64,000 nucleotides of DNA from an uncultured Lachnospiraceae bacterium. Its GTDB lineage: Bacteria; Bacillota; Clostridia; Lachnospirales; Lachnospiraceae. The position numbers and the translations under genes were made by a program. The notes under the pieces were generated by a model. It saw only the letters and a list, made by a program, of their open reading frames with translations. It did no database searches and had not been told where the DNA came from. The DNA lies in the NCBI GenBank assembly GCA_934293575.1, contig CAKQYU010000003.1, forward strand, positions 203,407-267,406, read 5' to 3'. Within the stretch, counting starts at the first letter, position 1. Each line of letters opens with the position of its first letter. Of the stretch, positions 17,476 through 26,587 are shown piece after piece.

Positions 17476-19446
17476 TCACGCCGGATGATATGTGGTCACT
17501 ACTTTTTCCACACATTCCCGCATATTATCTTTGTTTCTGTATGCAGCCTCCATTAATTCATCCACCTGCTGCAAAAATTCTTCAATATCAAACGGAATCG
17601 GACATCCAATATGAATCAGTTTATTATCTGTCTTGCGAAGTCCCTCTTCTGCCATCAGTTTTTCTTCATATAATTTTTCACCCGGACGCAGACCTGTATA
17701 TTCTACCTTAATATCAATATCCGGCTTATATCCGGATAATTTTATCAGATTTCTTGCCAGCGTATCAATTTTAACAGGTTCTCCCATATCCAGAACAAAA
17801 ATTTCTCCACCCTTTGCATAGATTCCGGCCTGTAACACTAAACTGACAGCTTCCGGAATTGTCATAAAATATCGGATGATATCCGGATGGGTTACCGTAA
17901 CCGGTCCTCCTTCTTCAATCTGTTTCTTAAACAAAGGAATAACCGAACCATTACTTCCCAATACATTACCGAAACGAACCGCTACAAATTCCGTCTTAGC
18001 ATTGGCTAGTTTTCCCTGTAAACGCTTTTTATGCTCCTCATTAATATCCACATCCTCAAGTAAATGTGTAAACAACTGAGGTATCTCCTCTGCCTTTCCC
18101 TGTTTGATTTTTGCATCAAACGCCTGAACAACCATTTCACACAACCGCTTGGAAGCTCCCATAATATTAGTCGGATTTACTGCCTTATCCGTACTGATCA
18201 ATACAAATCTCTGACAGCCGTGTGCCATTGCCGCATATGCTGTTTTATAAGTTCCGATTACATTATTCTTAATCGCCTCACATGGACTGTCTTCCATCAA
18301 CGGAACATGCTTATGTGCAGCTGCGTGATAGACAATATCCGGTCTGTATTGTTCAAAAATCTGGAAAATACGCCGGCTGTCCCGAACGGAACCAATCAAC
18401 ACTTCTAACTTCAAATGCGGAAATTTCTTTTTTAATTCAAGCTGAATATCATACGCATTATTTTCATATATATCCAGAATAATCAACTGTTTTGGTGCAT
18501 GTGCTGCAATCTGTCTGCATAATTCGGAGCCTATGGAGCCACCGCCACCGGTTACCAAAATCACCTTACCGGTAATTGAATCATAGATTTCCCGCATGTT
18601 AACCTGAATCGGAGCACGTCCTAATAAATCCTCGATTGCAACATCTCTCATCGCACTTACCGAAACCTCTCCCGTGTAAAGCTGATACATTCCCGGTAGA
18701 TTCATCAGTTTACATCCGGTTTCTTTACAGATATTCAGAATTTCTCTCTTATCTTCCAAACTTGCAGAAGGAAGTGCAACATATATCTTATCGATGTCGT
18801 ACTTCTGACACATACTAAATATATCTGTCCGATTACCGGCAACTAAAATTCCATCAATATATCTTCCTTTTTTATTGGGATTATCATCAATAATACAGCA
18901 AACTCTTTCATTTGTTTCCTTTGCACCTTTTAAATCGCGCAAAATCATCTGTCCTGCCTCACCGGCTCCAACTAGCATTACACGCGTAATTCTTTTGTCT
19001 TCTTCACTATTACGGCCTCTTAGCAGCAAAACAAACCGATAAGAAAATCGAATTGCTACTGAACAGACATACTGAATAATAATTCCAAAAAGGAAATAAG
19101 AAATCGGCATTCTCTTATATAACAGTGTGATTCCTACTATATGCAAAACCAATGTCAGTCCGGTTGCTTCCGTCACACGAATCAATTCTGTATAACTGGC
19201 AAACCGCCATATACTTTTGTATAACTTAAACATCCAGAATACCGCAACGCTGACAACCGCATAGATTGGTATAAATTTCATATACGGTTCCATATATTCC
19301 TTTGGAATACTTGCATATTGGCAATCAAACCGCAGCCACAGTGCTGCAAAATAAGACGCTGCAATTGTAATCAAATCATATGCCATCATATAAACAGCAA
19401 CAACCTGCCAGTGTTGAAAATTTATTTTTTTCAAATTTGTATCCAT
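17476..19446 (-). CDS. Membrane-bound nucleotide-sugar 4,6-dehydratase (CapD/PglF-like)
   Basis: 656 residues, first gene of the operon. Four membrane helices in the first ~120 residues, a CoA-binding-like domain (VMLVGAGEAGQMILRDL), then an extended SDR domain with VTGGGGSIGSELCRQI and the long-form dehydratase active-site region STDKAVNPTNIMGASKRL. This is the layout of PglF, WbpM and CapD, which remove water from UDP-GlcNAc to give UDP-4-keto-6-deoxy-GlcNAc at the inner membrane face. Length is normal for the family. The ATG at 19444-19446 follows GTTGAGGCATAAAA. A near-consensus promoter lies just upstream. Confidence 0.93.
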   Translation of the reverse strand: MDTNLKKINFQHWQVVAVYMMAYDLITIAASYFAALWLRFDCQYASIPKEYMEPYMKFIPIYAVVSVAVFWMFKLYKSIWRFASYTELIRVTEATGLTLVLHIVGITLLYKRMPISYFLFGIIIQYVCSVAIRFSYRFVLLLRGRNSEEDKRITRVMLVGAGEAGQMILRDLKGAKETNERVCCIIDDNPNKKGRYIDGILVAGNRTDIFSMCQKYDIDKIYVALPSASLEDKREILNICKETGCKLMNLPGMYQLYTGEVSVSAMRDVAIEDLLGRAPIQVNMREIYDSITGKVILVTGGGGSIGSELCRQIAAHAPKQLIILDIYENNAYDIQLELKKKFPHLKLEVLIGSVRDSRRIFQIFEQYRPDIVYHAAAHKHVPLMEDSPCEAIKNNVIGTYKTAYAAMAHGCQRFVLISTDKAVNPTNIMGASKRLCEMVVQAFDAKIKQGKAEEIPQLFTHLLEDVDINEEHKKRLQGKLANAKTEFVAVRFGNVLGSNGSVIPLFKKQIEEGGPVTVTHPDIIRYFMTIPEAVSLVLQAGIYAKGGEIFVLDMGEPVKIDTLARNLIKLSGYKPDIDIKVEYTGLRPGEKLYEEKLMAEEGLRKTDNKLIHIGCPIPFDIEEFLQQVDELMEAAYRNKDNMRECVEKVVTTYHPA

Positions 19447-19496
19447 TTTTATGCCTCAACTTTACTTTTGTATCTTTCTAAGCTTTCATCCTTGAA

Positions 19497-19525
19497 AGTA
19501 TAGCATACCGCCCTATGTTTTTCAA
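19497..19525 (-). promoter_or_regulatory. Sigma-A promoter of the Wzx/Wzy polysaccharide operon
   Basis: On the minus strand, -35 TTGAAA (19520-19525), 17-bp spacer, -10 TATACT (19497-19502). It is the only strong promoter seen before the run of closely spaced genes 19446-1452. An imperfect dyad CTTTCA/TGAAAG immediately downstream (about 19483-19498) might be an operator or a weak hairpin. Confidence 0.8.
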
Positions 19526-19553
19526 TCTTGCCCTTTCGGAAATCAATACCATA

Positions 19554-22475
19554 TCAACGAAACCAGAAGGTATGAACCGTATCCTTTTGAAAATCAAAAC
19601 ACTGTACATGCTCCCGTTTCAAATCTTTCTTTAGTGCAGCAGCCGTGTACTGTTCATCCGTCATCAGCCATTCCGGTGCATCAAACAACGCATATTTTAT
19701 TTCTGCATTCTCATAAAAATCCAACAAAAATGAATTATTTCCATGATGTCCTAACTGTGCATATTCTGCCACCATTTCTTTTCCGTATTGCTCCTGCAAC
19801 AATTGTCCCATCTGTTCTCCATGACAATCTCCGCAGAATAAAATACTGTCCTTCTTTCCTGTAATCTTAAATACAAGGGAGGCATAATTGGGCAAATCAC
19901 CGGAACCGTTTTCCACAACCTGCCAGTCATATGCATTAAACACATCAATCTGAAGCTGTCCCACCTCAAATCGATCTCCTCTTTTTAATTTAATTACTTT
20001 GTCATTTCCTTTGGTTATCTCCAAAAACTTCTCATAAGATTCCGGTGTATCCCAATCCCGAATCTTTGTCATATAATAGTCATAATCCAGCGGAGTTATA
20101 TAAATCCTGTCAACCGTAATTCCCTGTGGATTTTCGTAAATTTCATTAAATGCATCTACATGGTCATTATCAAAATGGGTAATGAACCATGCATCAACAT
20201 GCCCGCCCAACTCTTTAATAACCTTCCGAACCTGTCCTGCATTTTTCTTCCATCCACTGTCTACCACAATCAATTCCCCGGTTTGTTCATTCTTAAGTGT
20301 ATAGAACATACCCTGATTGCCCGATTCATCCTTATAATTCGACAATACCCAATAATTATCAACATATCCTGCCCCAATCCGATCCACGCCACGGGAATCT
20401 GTTTCCGTAGGGGTTTCTTTACCGGACAAATCGATATATATGGTTTTTTCTAATACTCCATCTTCACTATACTGATATTGTACCTTTGCATATCCGTATG
20501 CAGTCTCTGTTTCCTTATCCTGCTTATCAAGATAGGTAACTTCTGTTACACGGTTATTCTTATCATATGTCTTCTTAACCTTATAATAACCATTCCGTTC
20601 TGTCCTTTGACGATTTGCATTCAAATACCATTCAAACACAACATTTCCCTTTTCGTCATTTTTCATACAGACAGATGCGTAACCGTCTTTGCAATTCGTT
20701 ACGTTACCGGATGCATTTAAAAACTGTTTTTCATTCACATATCCATTGGCATCATATTGGTACAAAATTCCATAAAAACCGCTTGCATTTGCCACCGGTT
20801 TTCCATCCAGATCATAATAGGTTTCCTTCGCCCTTCTGCCTTTGGAATCATACTGAAACTGAACCGATGCATAAAAACCATCTATTGTCATTGGTTCACC
20901 GGATTCATCCACATAATTTACAGAACTGATATTACCATCTTCCGAATACTCCCATTTCAAACCATAATAAATATTTTTAATCATTACCGGTTGATTTTTT
21001 TCATCCAGATAATACTCATATATTCTTCTTCCATTCTGATCCCATTCCCTGCATAATACTGCATATCCACTATTCAGCAGGCACAATGTTCCATCCGCAT
21101 TTAAATAAGTCAGTTTGGTTATATTACCATTTGCATCATATTCTTTTTGTAGACCGCAATAACCATCTGCAACTGTAGTCGGTTTTCCTTCTGTGTCAAA
21201 ATACCATTCTTTTGCAATTTTTCCGGCACTGTTATATTCATAGGAAATTGCTGCATATCCCGAGTCCATTTTTATCGGTTTTCTGTTTTTATCAACATAT
21301 GTTACCTTTTCTGTCAGATTCTTTCCATTATATTGAATGGTTCTGCCATAATAGCCGTTTACCTTTACCGGCTTATCTTTTTCGTCCAGATAATACTCAT
21401 ATGAAACTCTGTTATCCTGATTATATTCATATATGACCGATGCATATCCGGTCTTACCCAGTTTCGGGTTTCCGTTTTCATCCACATATGTTGCCTTATG
21501 AATGCTATCATCCTTATTATACTGACGTTTGATACCTGCATACTCACCGGAAATGCTCATAGCATTACCTTCGATATCATAATAGGCTTCATAAATATTT
21601 CTACCATACTTATCATACTGATATTTTACCGTTGTATACCCCTGTTCTCCTGTCGTCGGATTATTATCCTCATCTACATAGGTTGTTGATGCAATCTGCT
21701 TTTTCTCATTGTATTCCCTGATAATACCGGGCACTCCCTTTACCTCATAAATCAGATAGGCATCCGCTTGTCCATATGCGTCCAATCCCCATTGTAAAAA
21801 TGTTTGATATGTCTCAGCACTATAAGCAACCACCACATAATCACAGGCTTCTGATTTTGCTCTTTTTAAAATGGCTTCGACGTTTGGAGTATCACTACAT
21901 AAAATATCATCCCAGCCTTTTACAACTCTTCCATAAGGCATCAGAATCGATGCATCATATTGACGGATATAACTGGATATATCTGTAGGAACAGCAATCT
22001 TTACATCCTTTTCTTCCGAATGTACGATATAACAAATCTGAATTGCCGCATTCGGGATTTTATTTGTATTTTCCGCTTTTTCCATCCAATCGGCGGAATA
22101 AATATAGTTGCCGCCAATCATAATTACCGCAAATAAAAATATGACCAGAAGAAACTTTTTCACTTCTTTTTGGTCACGTATTAACAAAACCAGTCCGTAC
22201 GCCATAATACACATCATCGGCATAAAAGAAAACAACCGGAAATAATAAGCCGTATAACTCTTTTCATTAAAAAACACAGTTACCAGTTTTACTGTAATTG
22301 GATTAAAAATAATAACCAGTAAAATAAGCGGATACCAACCGTACATCAGTTTACGTTCCCACTTTTTTTCATGGAGCACAACAAATAACAAGGCTATATA
22401 AAAAATTCCCTGATATACACAAGTTCCCCAATATGTTTCTACAAAATTTTGAAAAAAAGATAAAATCTCTTGCAT
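19554..22475 (-). CDS. Membrane protein with YD-like repeats fused to a metallo-beta-lactamase-fold hydrolase
   Basis: 973 residues. Three parts are visible. Residues 1-125 hold about four membrane helices, and 125-250 a small soluble segment. Residues about 252-690 are some 13 tandem units of about 32 residues, alternating GYA-x-V-x-YEY and GYYG-type starts and usually containing YYLDE or YVDENGNP; they resemble RHS/YD repeats. Residues about 692-973 are a metallo-beta-lactamase fold of the ComEC type: THFDNDHVD supplies His767, Asp769, Asp771 and His772, FCGDCHG another metal Asp near 883, and LGHHGN His910/His911. Those residues suggest a working metal centre cutting an ester or phosphodiester. 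The repeats and hydrolase probably lie outside the cell. ATG follows AAGGAG. No known protein of this exact layout comes to mind. Confidence 0.8.
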   Translation of the reverse strand: MQEILSFFQNFVETYWGTCVYQGIFYIALLFVVLHEKKWERKLMYGWYPLILLVIIFNPITVKLVTVFFNEKSYTAYYFRLFSFMPMMCIMAYGLVLLIRDQKEVKKFLLVIFLFAVIMIGGNYIYSADWMEKAENTNKIPNAAIQICYIVHSEEKDVKIAVPTDISSYIRQYDASILMPYGRVVKGWDDILCSDTPNVEAILKRAKSEACDYVVVAYSAETYQTFLQWGLDAYGQADAYLIYEVKGVPGIIREYNEKKQIASTTYVDEDNNPTTGEQGYTTVKYQYDKYGRNIYEAYYDIEGNAMSISGEYAGIKRQYNKDDSIHKATYVDENGNPKLGKTGYASVIYEYNQDNRVSYEYYLDEKDKPVKVNGYYGRTIQYNGKNLTEKVTYVDKNRKPIKMDSGYAAISYEYNSAGKIAKEWYFDTEGKPTTVADGYCGLQKEYDANGNITKLTYLNADGTLCLLNSGYAVLCREWDQNGRRIYEYYLDEKNQPVMIKNIYYGLKWEYSEDGNISSVNYVDESGEPMTIDGFYASVQFQYDSKGRRAKETYYDLDGKPVANASGFYGILYQYDANGYVNEKQFLNASGNVTNCKDGYASVCMKNDEKGNVVFEWYLNANRQRTERNGYYKVKKTYDKNNRVTEVTYLDKQDKETETAYGYAKVQYQYSEDGVLEKTIYIDLSGKETPTETDSRGVDRIGAGYVDNYWVLSNYKDESGNQGMFYTLKNEQTGELIVVDSGWKKNAGQVRKVIKELGGHVDAWFITHFDNDHVDAFNEIYENPQGITVDRIYITPLDYDYYMTKIRDWDTPESYEKFLEITKGNDKVIKLKRGDRFEVGQLQIDVFNAYDWQVVENGSGDLPNYASLVFKITGKKDSILFCGDCHGEQMGQLLQEQYGKEMVAEYAQLGHHGNNSFLLDFYENAEIKYALFDAPEWLMTDEQYTAAALKKDLKREHVQCFDFQKDTVHTFWFR

Positions 22476-22489
22476 TATGAACTCCTTAT

Positions 22490-23575
22490 CTAGGCAATGT
22501 GATCAAATAAATAAGCACAGACAACAACTACAGGAACAACACATCCCCATAAACTATACAATAGTTTTTTTCGTTGACCGCCATGCAATTTTTCCAGAAT
22601 TCCAACTGCCATGATAATAAATAAAAATGCTCCCGCTCCAATCAAAGTTAATGAAGTCGCTGTAATCGATAAAATCATAAGCAGAACTCCGTATCTGTAA
22701 TTATAATTTTCATGAAGCAGTTCATACATAATGACAAACAAAAGAGGAATCAACACAACCGCCAAAATAGCCTTTCCCTGCCATATTACTCCCAGCAGCC
22801 GGAAAGAAAGGGAATAATGAGAATAATTCCCCCACATATAAAGCAGTGCAATAAAACCGAGAAAAATAAACTGATTCTCCTTTTTTTCAAACAACTGCGA
22901 TGCAATCAAATAATACACCATATATGCCATTACCACCAAAGCCAGTGCCAGAACCGTATGCGCCATTGTCGTTACGGAAATTTCCGTCATTTTGGAAAGA
23001 TATGCATTATATATTAATGATGTCTGAAATGCCCGATGCAAATCAATATTTTGATAGTATCCTGTATACGGTGCATGTTGCAACATCATATCTGTATCTA
23101 ATGCATCCTGCGCATACGCAATATAAGTTGCATCATCCAGTGAATTATATGAGGATGTATACCTTAAAGTGGCATATAGCTGAATTGCTACCAGAAAAAC
23201 AAAGATTGCCAAATAAATCCATTCATATTGATTCAACAAATGAAGAAAATCCTGAATTTTGTAGTGTTTTTTTTCTTCTGACTTTGTCTTATATCCCGCA
23301 CGAACCATCTGATACAAACTGATACATACAAGAATTCCTAATAAAATATTATAAACAATTACAAATATATGGAATTTCATTCCCATATAAATTGCAGGAA
23401 CACAAACAACTGAAAACAATGCCATCATAACAAAGAAACCGCACACATATTGAAAACAAATTTGTCTGATTTTTCCCATGTCTTTGATTATATCCCGAAA
23501 TAAGTAACCGCAAATATACGGAACGATTCCCAATATCAAAAAAATCATTAGCAGTCTTATTATGCTGTGCATCAT
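22490..23575 (-). CDS. Multi-pass membrane protein (DUF6077-like)
   Basis: 361 residues with about nine predicted membrane helices. The extracytoplasmic segment SLDDATYIAYAQDALDTD and the later ATSLTLIGAGAF recall DUF6077-type membrane proteins of Lachnospiraceae polysaccharide loci, from memory of family patterns only. Function unknown; a glycan polymerising, transferring or transporting role is a guess. It ends abruptly after its last helix, and the downstream gene (14-bp gap) begins with more membrane helices, so the two proteins may act as one complex. AAAGGAG precedes the ATG. No obvious catalytic motif. Confidence 0.7.
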   Translation of the reverse strand: MMHSIIRLLMIFLILGIVPYICGYLFRDIIKDMGKIRQICFQYVCGFFVMMALFSVVCVPAIYMGMKFHIFVIVYNILLGILVCISLYQMVRAGYKTKSEEKKHYKIQDFLHLLNQYEWIYLAIFVFLVAIQLYATLRYTSSYNSLDDATYIAYAQDALDTDMMLQHAPYTGYYQNIDLHRAFQTSLIYNAYLSKMTEISVTTMAHTVLALALVVMAYMVYYLIASQLFEKKENQFIFLGFIALLYMWGNYSHYSLSFRLLGVIWQGKAILAVVLIPLLFVIMYELLHENYNYRYGVLLMILSITATSLTLIGAGAFLFIIMAVGILEKLHGGQRKKLLYSLWGCVVPVVVVCAYLFDHIA

Positions 23576-23604
23576 TTTCAGTCTCCTTTTATTGCTCTAT
23601 CTTT

Positions 23605-24645
23605 TTATTTTACACCATACCAGCCAATGCCCTCATCTTTCCAGCCGGCTGCTACAATTGAATTAATCTCACCCTTATTGATTGTATAATGATGAGAACC
23701 TGTCTTCGCATTCGGATTATAGGCTCGATATAGTGGTACGCTACCACCCGAGCGCCATGCAATTCCTTCATAACTCCATCCTACACTGACTAAATGATCC
23801 TTCTCTGCCAGACTGGTCGTATAATGATGATCACCGGCATTTGCATTATACAAACGATATACAGGCGAACCGCTTGTCGGTGCATACCATGCGATTCCTT
23901 CATAATTCCAGCCTACCATAAACAGATTTTTTGCTTCCGCATATACTGCTGTATAGAAATGCTCCCCACTATTCGGATTATACATACGATACATAGCAGT
24001 TGTTCCATCTGTATTCTTAACTTCCTCTATTGGTTTAACCTCATTCTGAACAGAAGATCCAAAGCACTGAACCCAGTAATAACCATAGGTTGTTCCCGGT
24101 GCATAATAACAAGCAATACCGATAGCAGAATAATCACTGTCCATTATATTTGCCCGATGTCCCGGTGAACCCATCCAGCCTTCCATAACAAAGGAAGCAT
24201 TTCCATAACCGGCTGCAATATTTTCTCCAACGTACATATGTCCGGAAGGAAATGCTGTAAAGCACCTCGAACCATCCGGTCTGGTATGGGAAAACAATGT
24301 AACAATCTCCTGTGCGCGAAGCTGTGCCGTGTTTAGCAATCCCTGATCCATTGTAAGAGGATTCAAACCTGCCGCTACTCTTTGCTGATTCACAATTCTT
24401 AATACCTGCCACGCCATATCCATCTGTTGTCCTGCCGTAATTCCCAGCAATTCCGATTCCACTTCCGGTGCGTCCGACACAATCTCCTCGTCAGACCATC
24501 TGGCTAACACGTTCTGTCCATCTATTTCGATTGTCTGCAAGCAGCCTTCATCTTCCGCTGCATTTACATAATTAACACTACCTAACATAACGGCTACTAC
24601 CATTAATCCGGTTAACATTCGTTTGATTAATTTTGGTTTTCTCAT
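23605..24645 (-). CDS. Secreted CAP-domain protein with DUF5648-type tail
   Basis: 346 residues. Residues 1-29 are a signal peptide (RKPKLIKRML, hydrophobic core, cleavage after NAA). Residues about 75-205 are a CAP/SCP domain: NQQRVAAGLNPLTMDQGLL, SHTRPDGSRCFTAF, GENIAAGYGNASFVMEGWMG, SPGHRANIMDSDYSAIG. Bacterial CAP proteins are secreted and of mostly unknown activity. Residues about 215-346 are three copies of an about 45-residue DUF5648-type repeat (YRMYNPNSGEHFYT, YRLYNANAGDHHYTT, YRAYNPNAKTGSHHYT). The same tail ends the papain-like protein just upstream. AGGAGG precedes the ATG. Confidence 0.9.
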   Translation of the reverse strand: MRKPKLIKRMLTGLMVVAVMLGSVNYVNAAEDEGCLQTIEIDGQNVLARWSDEEIVSDAPEVESELLGITAGQQMDMAWQVLRIVNQQRVAAGLNPLTMDQGLLNTAQLRAQEIVTLFSHTRPDGSRCFTAFPSGHMYVGENIAAGYGNASFVMEGWMGSPGHRANIMDSDYSAIGIACYYAPGTTYGYYWVQCFGSSVQNEVKPIEEVKNTDGTTAMYRMYNPNSGEHFYTAVYAEAKNLFMVGWNYEGIAWYAPTSGSPVYRLYNANAGDHHYTTSLAEKDHLVSVGWSYEGIAWRSGGSVPLYRAYNPNAKTGSHHYTINKGEINSIVAAGWKDEGIGWYGVK

Positions 24646-24668
24646 TTGTATTACCTCCTGTCATTGTG

Positions 24669-26576
24669 TTATCGAACCCCATACCATGCAATTTTTTCAT
24701 CCTTCCAGCCAACAGATATCAGATAATTGATTTCGCCCCTGTTGGTTGTATAATGATGAGAACCCGCAACCGCATTCGGATTATAGGCTCGATATAAGGG
24801 TACAATTCCACCAGAATACCATGCGATTCCTTCATAATTCCAACCGAGTCTTACCAGATTCTCTTTTTCTGCAAGACTTGTTGTGTAATGATGGTCTCCT
24901 GCATTCGGATTGTATAATCGATACACCGATGCTCCGGTTTTTGGTGCATACCATGCTACACCCTCATCATTCCAGCCAATCCGGCTTAAATATTCTTTTT
25001 CGGATTGATCTGCTGTATAAAAATGCTCTCCACTATTGGGATTATATAATCGATACATACATTGTGTATCTTCTGTTTCTATTTTATTACCATCCGTGAT
25101 TTTAGTAAATAACTTAATTCTGGGATTTAATCCAGATGTATACATATCATTTGCATAATTTTGATAATTCTGATAAATATGGTAACTTTGTTTCCGACTA
25201 ATTGTATTCTTGAAACTTAATTGTACCGTTCCATCACCTGACTTATTAACATATGACACATCTCCAAAAACCTGTACCTTTGAGCCATCCTCTGAAGACA
25301 GCGTAAATACAACCGCAATCTTATCCCCATTCTTTACCTCAATACCGGATGGTAATTCGATTGTATAATAACCTGCGTCCGTTGTTGTTCCCGTTAATGG
25401 TGTATTTAACAATGGTGTCCCGCTTAACGGTGTATCCTCGGATGGATTTAAATACAACTGCACCCGATAATCAACCCGTCCGCTTCTTAATGCAATGGAT
25501 ACTGCATCAATCCGCTCCTTTACCGCGCCACTTATTGTATATACATTTGCAAGAGAATCTCCACTCGGAAGGTTAACATAACTTGCCCCGTAACTTCCAT
25601 CATATTGATAATTGTAATCATACTGTTGTGCATCCTCAAATTCAAATGCAAACGCATCACTGTTTGACAGTGCCAAATCTTCATAAGATACCCATATGTA
25701 GTCTTTATTTCCTTCCCCGTAACTGTTTTTAATCAGCCATGCACCGGGATTTTGCGGAACACAACCGGATGTAGACGAAAAATTACTTATAGCGTAATCA
25801 TCATCCCATCCTATGATATCAATTGCATGATTCGTACTGTAACCATTTGAATCGGTAAAATAATATGCATTTTCACCATAACTATAATATCTGTCATCTA
25901 TATAAAACGAACAGGCTACTGCCCCATACTCCAGAATGAGTTCTTTTACACGATCACTGTCTTTCATGGAAACAATATGTGCGTTTTTCAGATGTGCAAC
26001 ATCCTTTTGATATGCATAGTTCTCCGGCAGGGTATAATCAATATCCAATTCGTTGTACGGTGCTGTTTTTTCATCAACTGCCCCCAGCCAGGTAGCCAGT
26101 GCCATCATTGTAAAATAATGATTTCCGCCTATCATCAGGTAATTACTTCCGGTCAAAGTAGTAGAATCTCCCGAAAGATTTCCCAACGGATCATCCGCAT
26201 GATGATAAAAAAAGTATGCAAGCTGTGCCTCTGAATAATCCGGCATGCTCCTTGTTCTTCCTTTTGCAAGCATGGAAGATTCTCCCGCACCTAATGCCGC
26301 AAATGCCCAGCAGGTTCCGTAACCCCCCTGATTTTTAACGGAAGTAACCTGATTTTTTGTCCGGGAATCATAGGAAGACGGCGGTTTGCTCTGTCCCAAC
26401 AATCCTTTGTCTCCCTGTGCTTTTATGGACTCTCCGATATCAATATATCCCTTACCTATTGTACAGGTCTCATTCGGCATCACAATATCTTCCGAAATCG
26501 TATCTGCCTTCACACAACTACCATTCCATAACAATCCCCAAACAAAAACCAGTACAAACACTGTAAATTTCTTCAT
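24669..26576 (-). CDS. Secreted papain-like cysteine peptidase with DUF5648-type tail
   Basis: 635 residues. A signal peptide covers residues 1-24. The peptidase C1 domain runs from about 68 to 305: QVTSVKNQGGYGTCWAFA gives the oxyanion Gln83 and catalytic Cys89, NHAIDIIGWDD gives His249, and WLIKNSYGEG gives Asn283, so all catalytic residues are present. A beta-rich lectin-like domain follows (about 310-500), as in many clostridial C1 peptidases. The tail (about 508-635) is three DUF5648-type repeats. No pro-peptide of normal length is seen. The stop of the upstream glycosyltransferase gene is 11 bases away, so it may be co-transcribed with the glycan locus. Ribosome site is weak (AGGGAT). 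Confidence 0.92.
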   Translation of the reverse strand: MKKFTVFVLVFVWGLLWNGSCVKADTISEDIVMPNETCTIGKGYIDIGESIKAQGDKGLLGQSKPPSSYDSRTKNQVTSVKNQGGYGTCWAFAALGAGESSMLAKGRTRSMPDYSEAQLAYFFYHHADDPLGNLSGDSTTLTGSNYLMIGGNHYFTMMALATWLGAVDEKTAPYNELDIDYTLPENYAYQKDVAHLKNAHIVSMKDSDRVKELILEYGAVACSFYIDDRYYSYGENAYYFTDSNGYSTNHAIDIIGWDDDYAISNFSSTSGCVPQNPGAWLIKNSYGEGNKDYIWVSYEDLALSNSDAFAFEFEDAQQYDYNYQYDGSYGASYVNLPSGDSLANVYTISGAVKERIDAVSIALRSGRVDYRVQLYLNPSEDTPLSGTPLLNTPLTGTTTDAGYYTIELPSGIEVKNGDKIAVVFTLSSEDGSKVQVFGDVSYVNKSGDGTVQLSFKNTISRKQSYHIYQNYQNYANDMYTSGLNPRIKLFTKITDGNKIETEDTQCMYRLYNPNSGEHFYTADQSEKEYLSRIGWNDEGVAWYAPKTGASVYRLYNPNAGDHHYTTSLAEKENLVRLGWNYEGIAWYSGGIVPLYRAYNPNAVAGSHHYTTNRGEINYLISVGWKDEKIAWYGVR

Positions 26577-26587
26577 TCTGTAAATCC

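Noticed and set aside
20160..21056. Several plus-strand open frames within the repeat-hydrolase gene
   Set aside because: They mirror a repetitive minus-strand gene, have no plausible starts and give low-complexity sequence.
22476..22489. Frameshift or nonsense mutation splitting one membrane protein into two genes
   Set aside because: A good ribosome site (AAGGAG) sits in the gap and the second start is well placed, so two genes are more likely.
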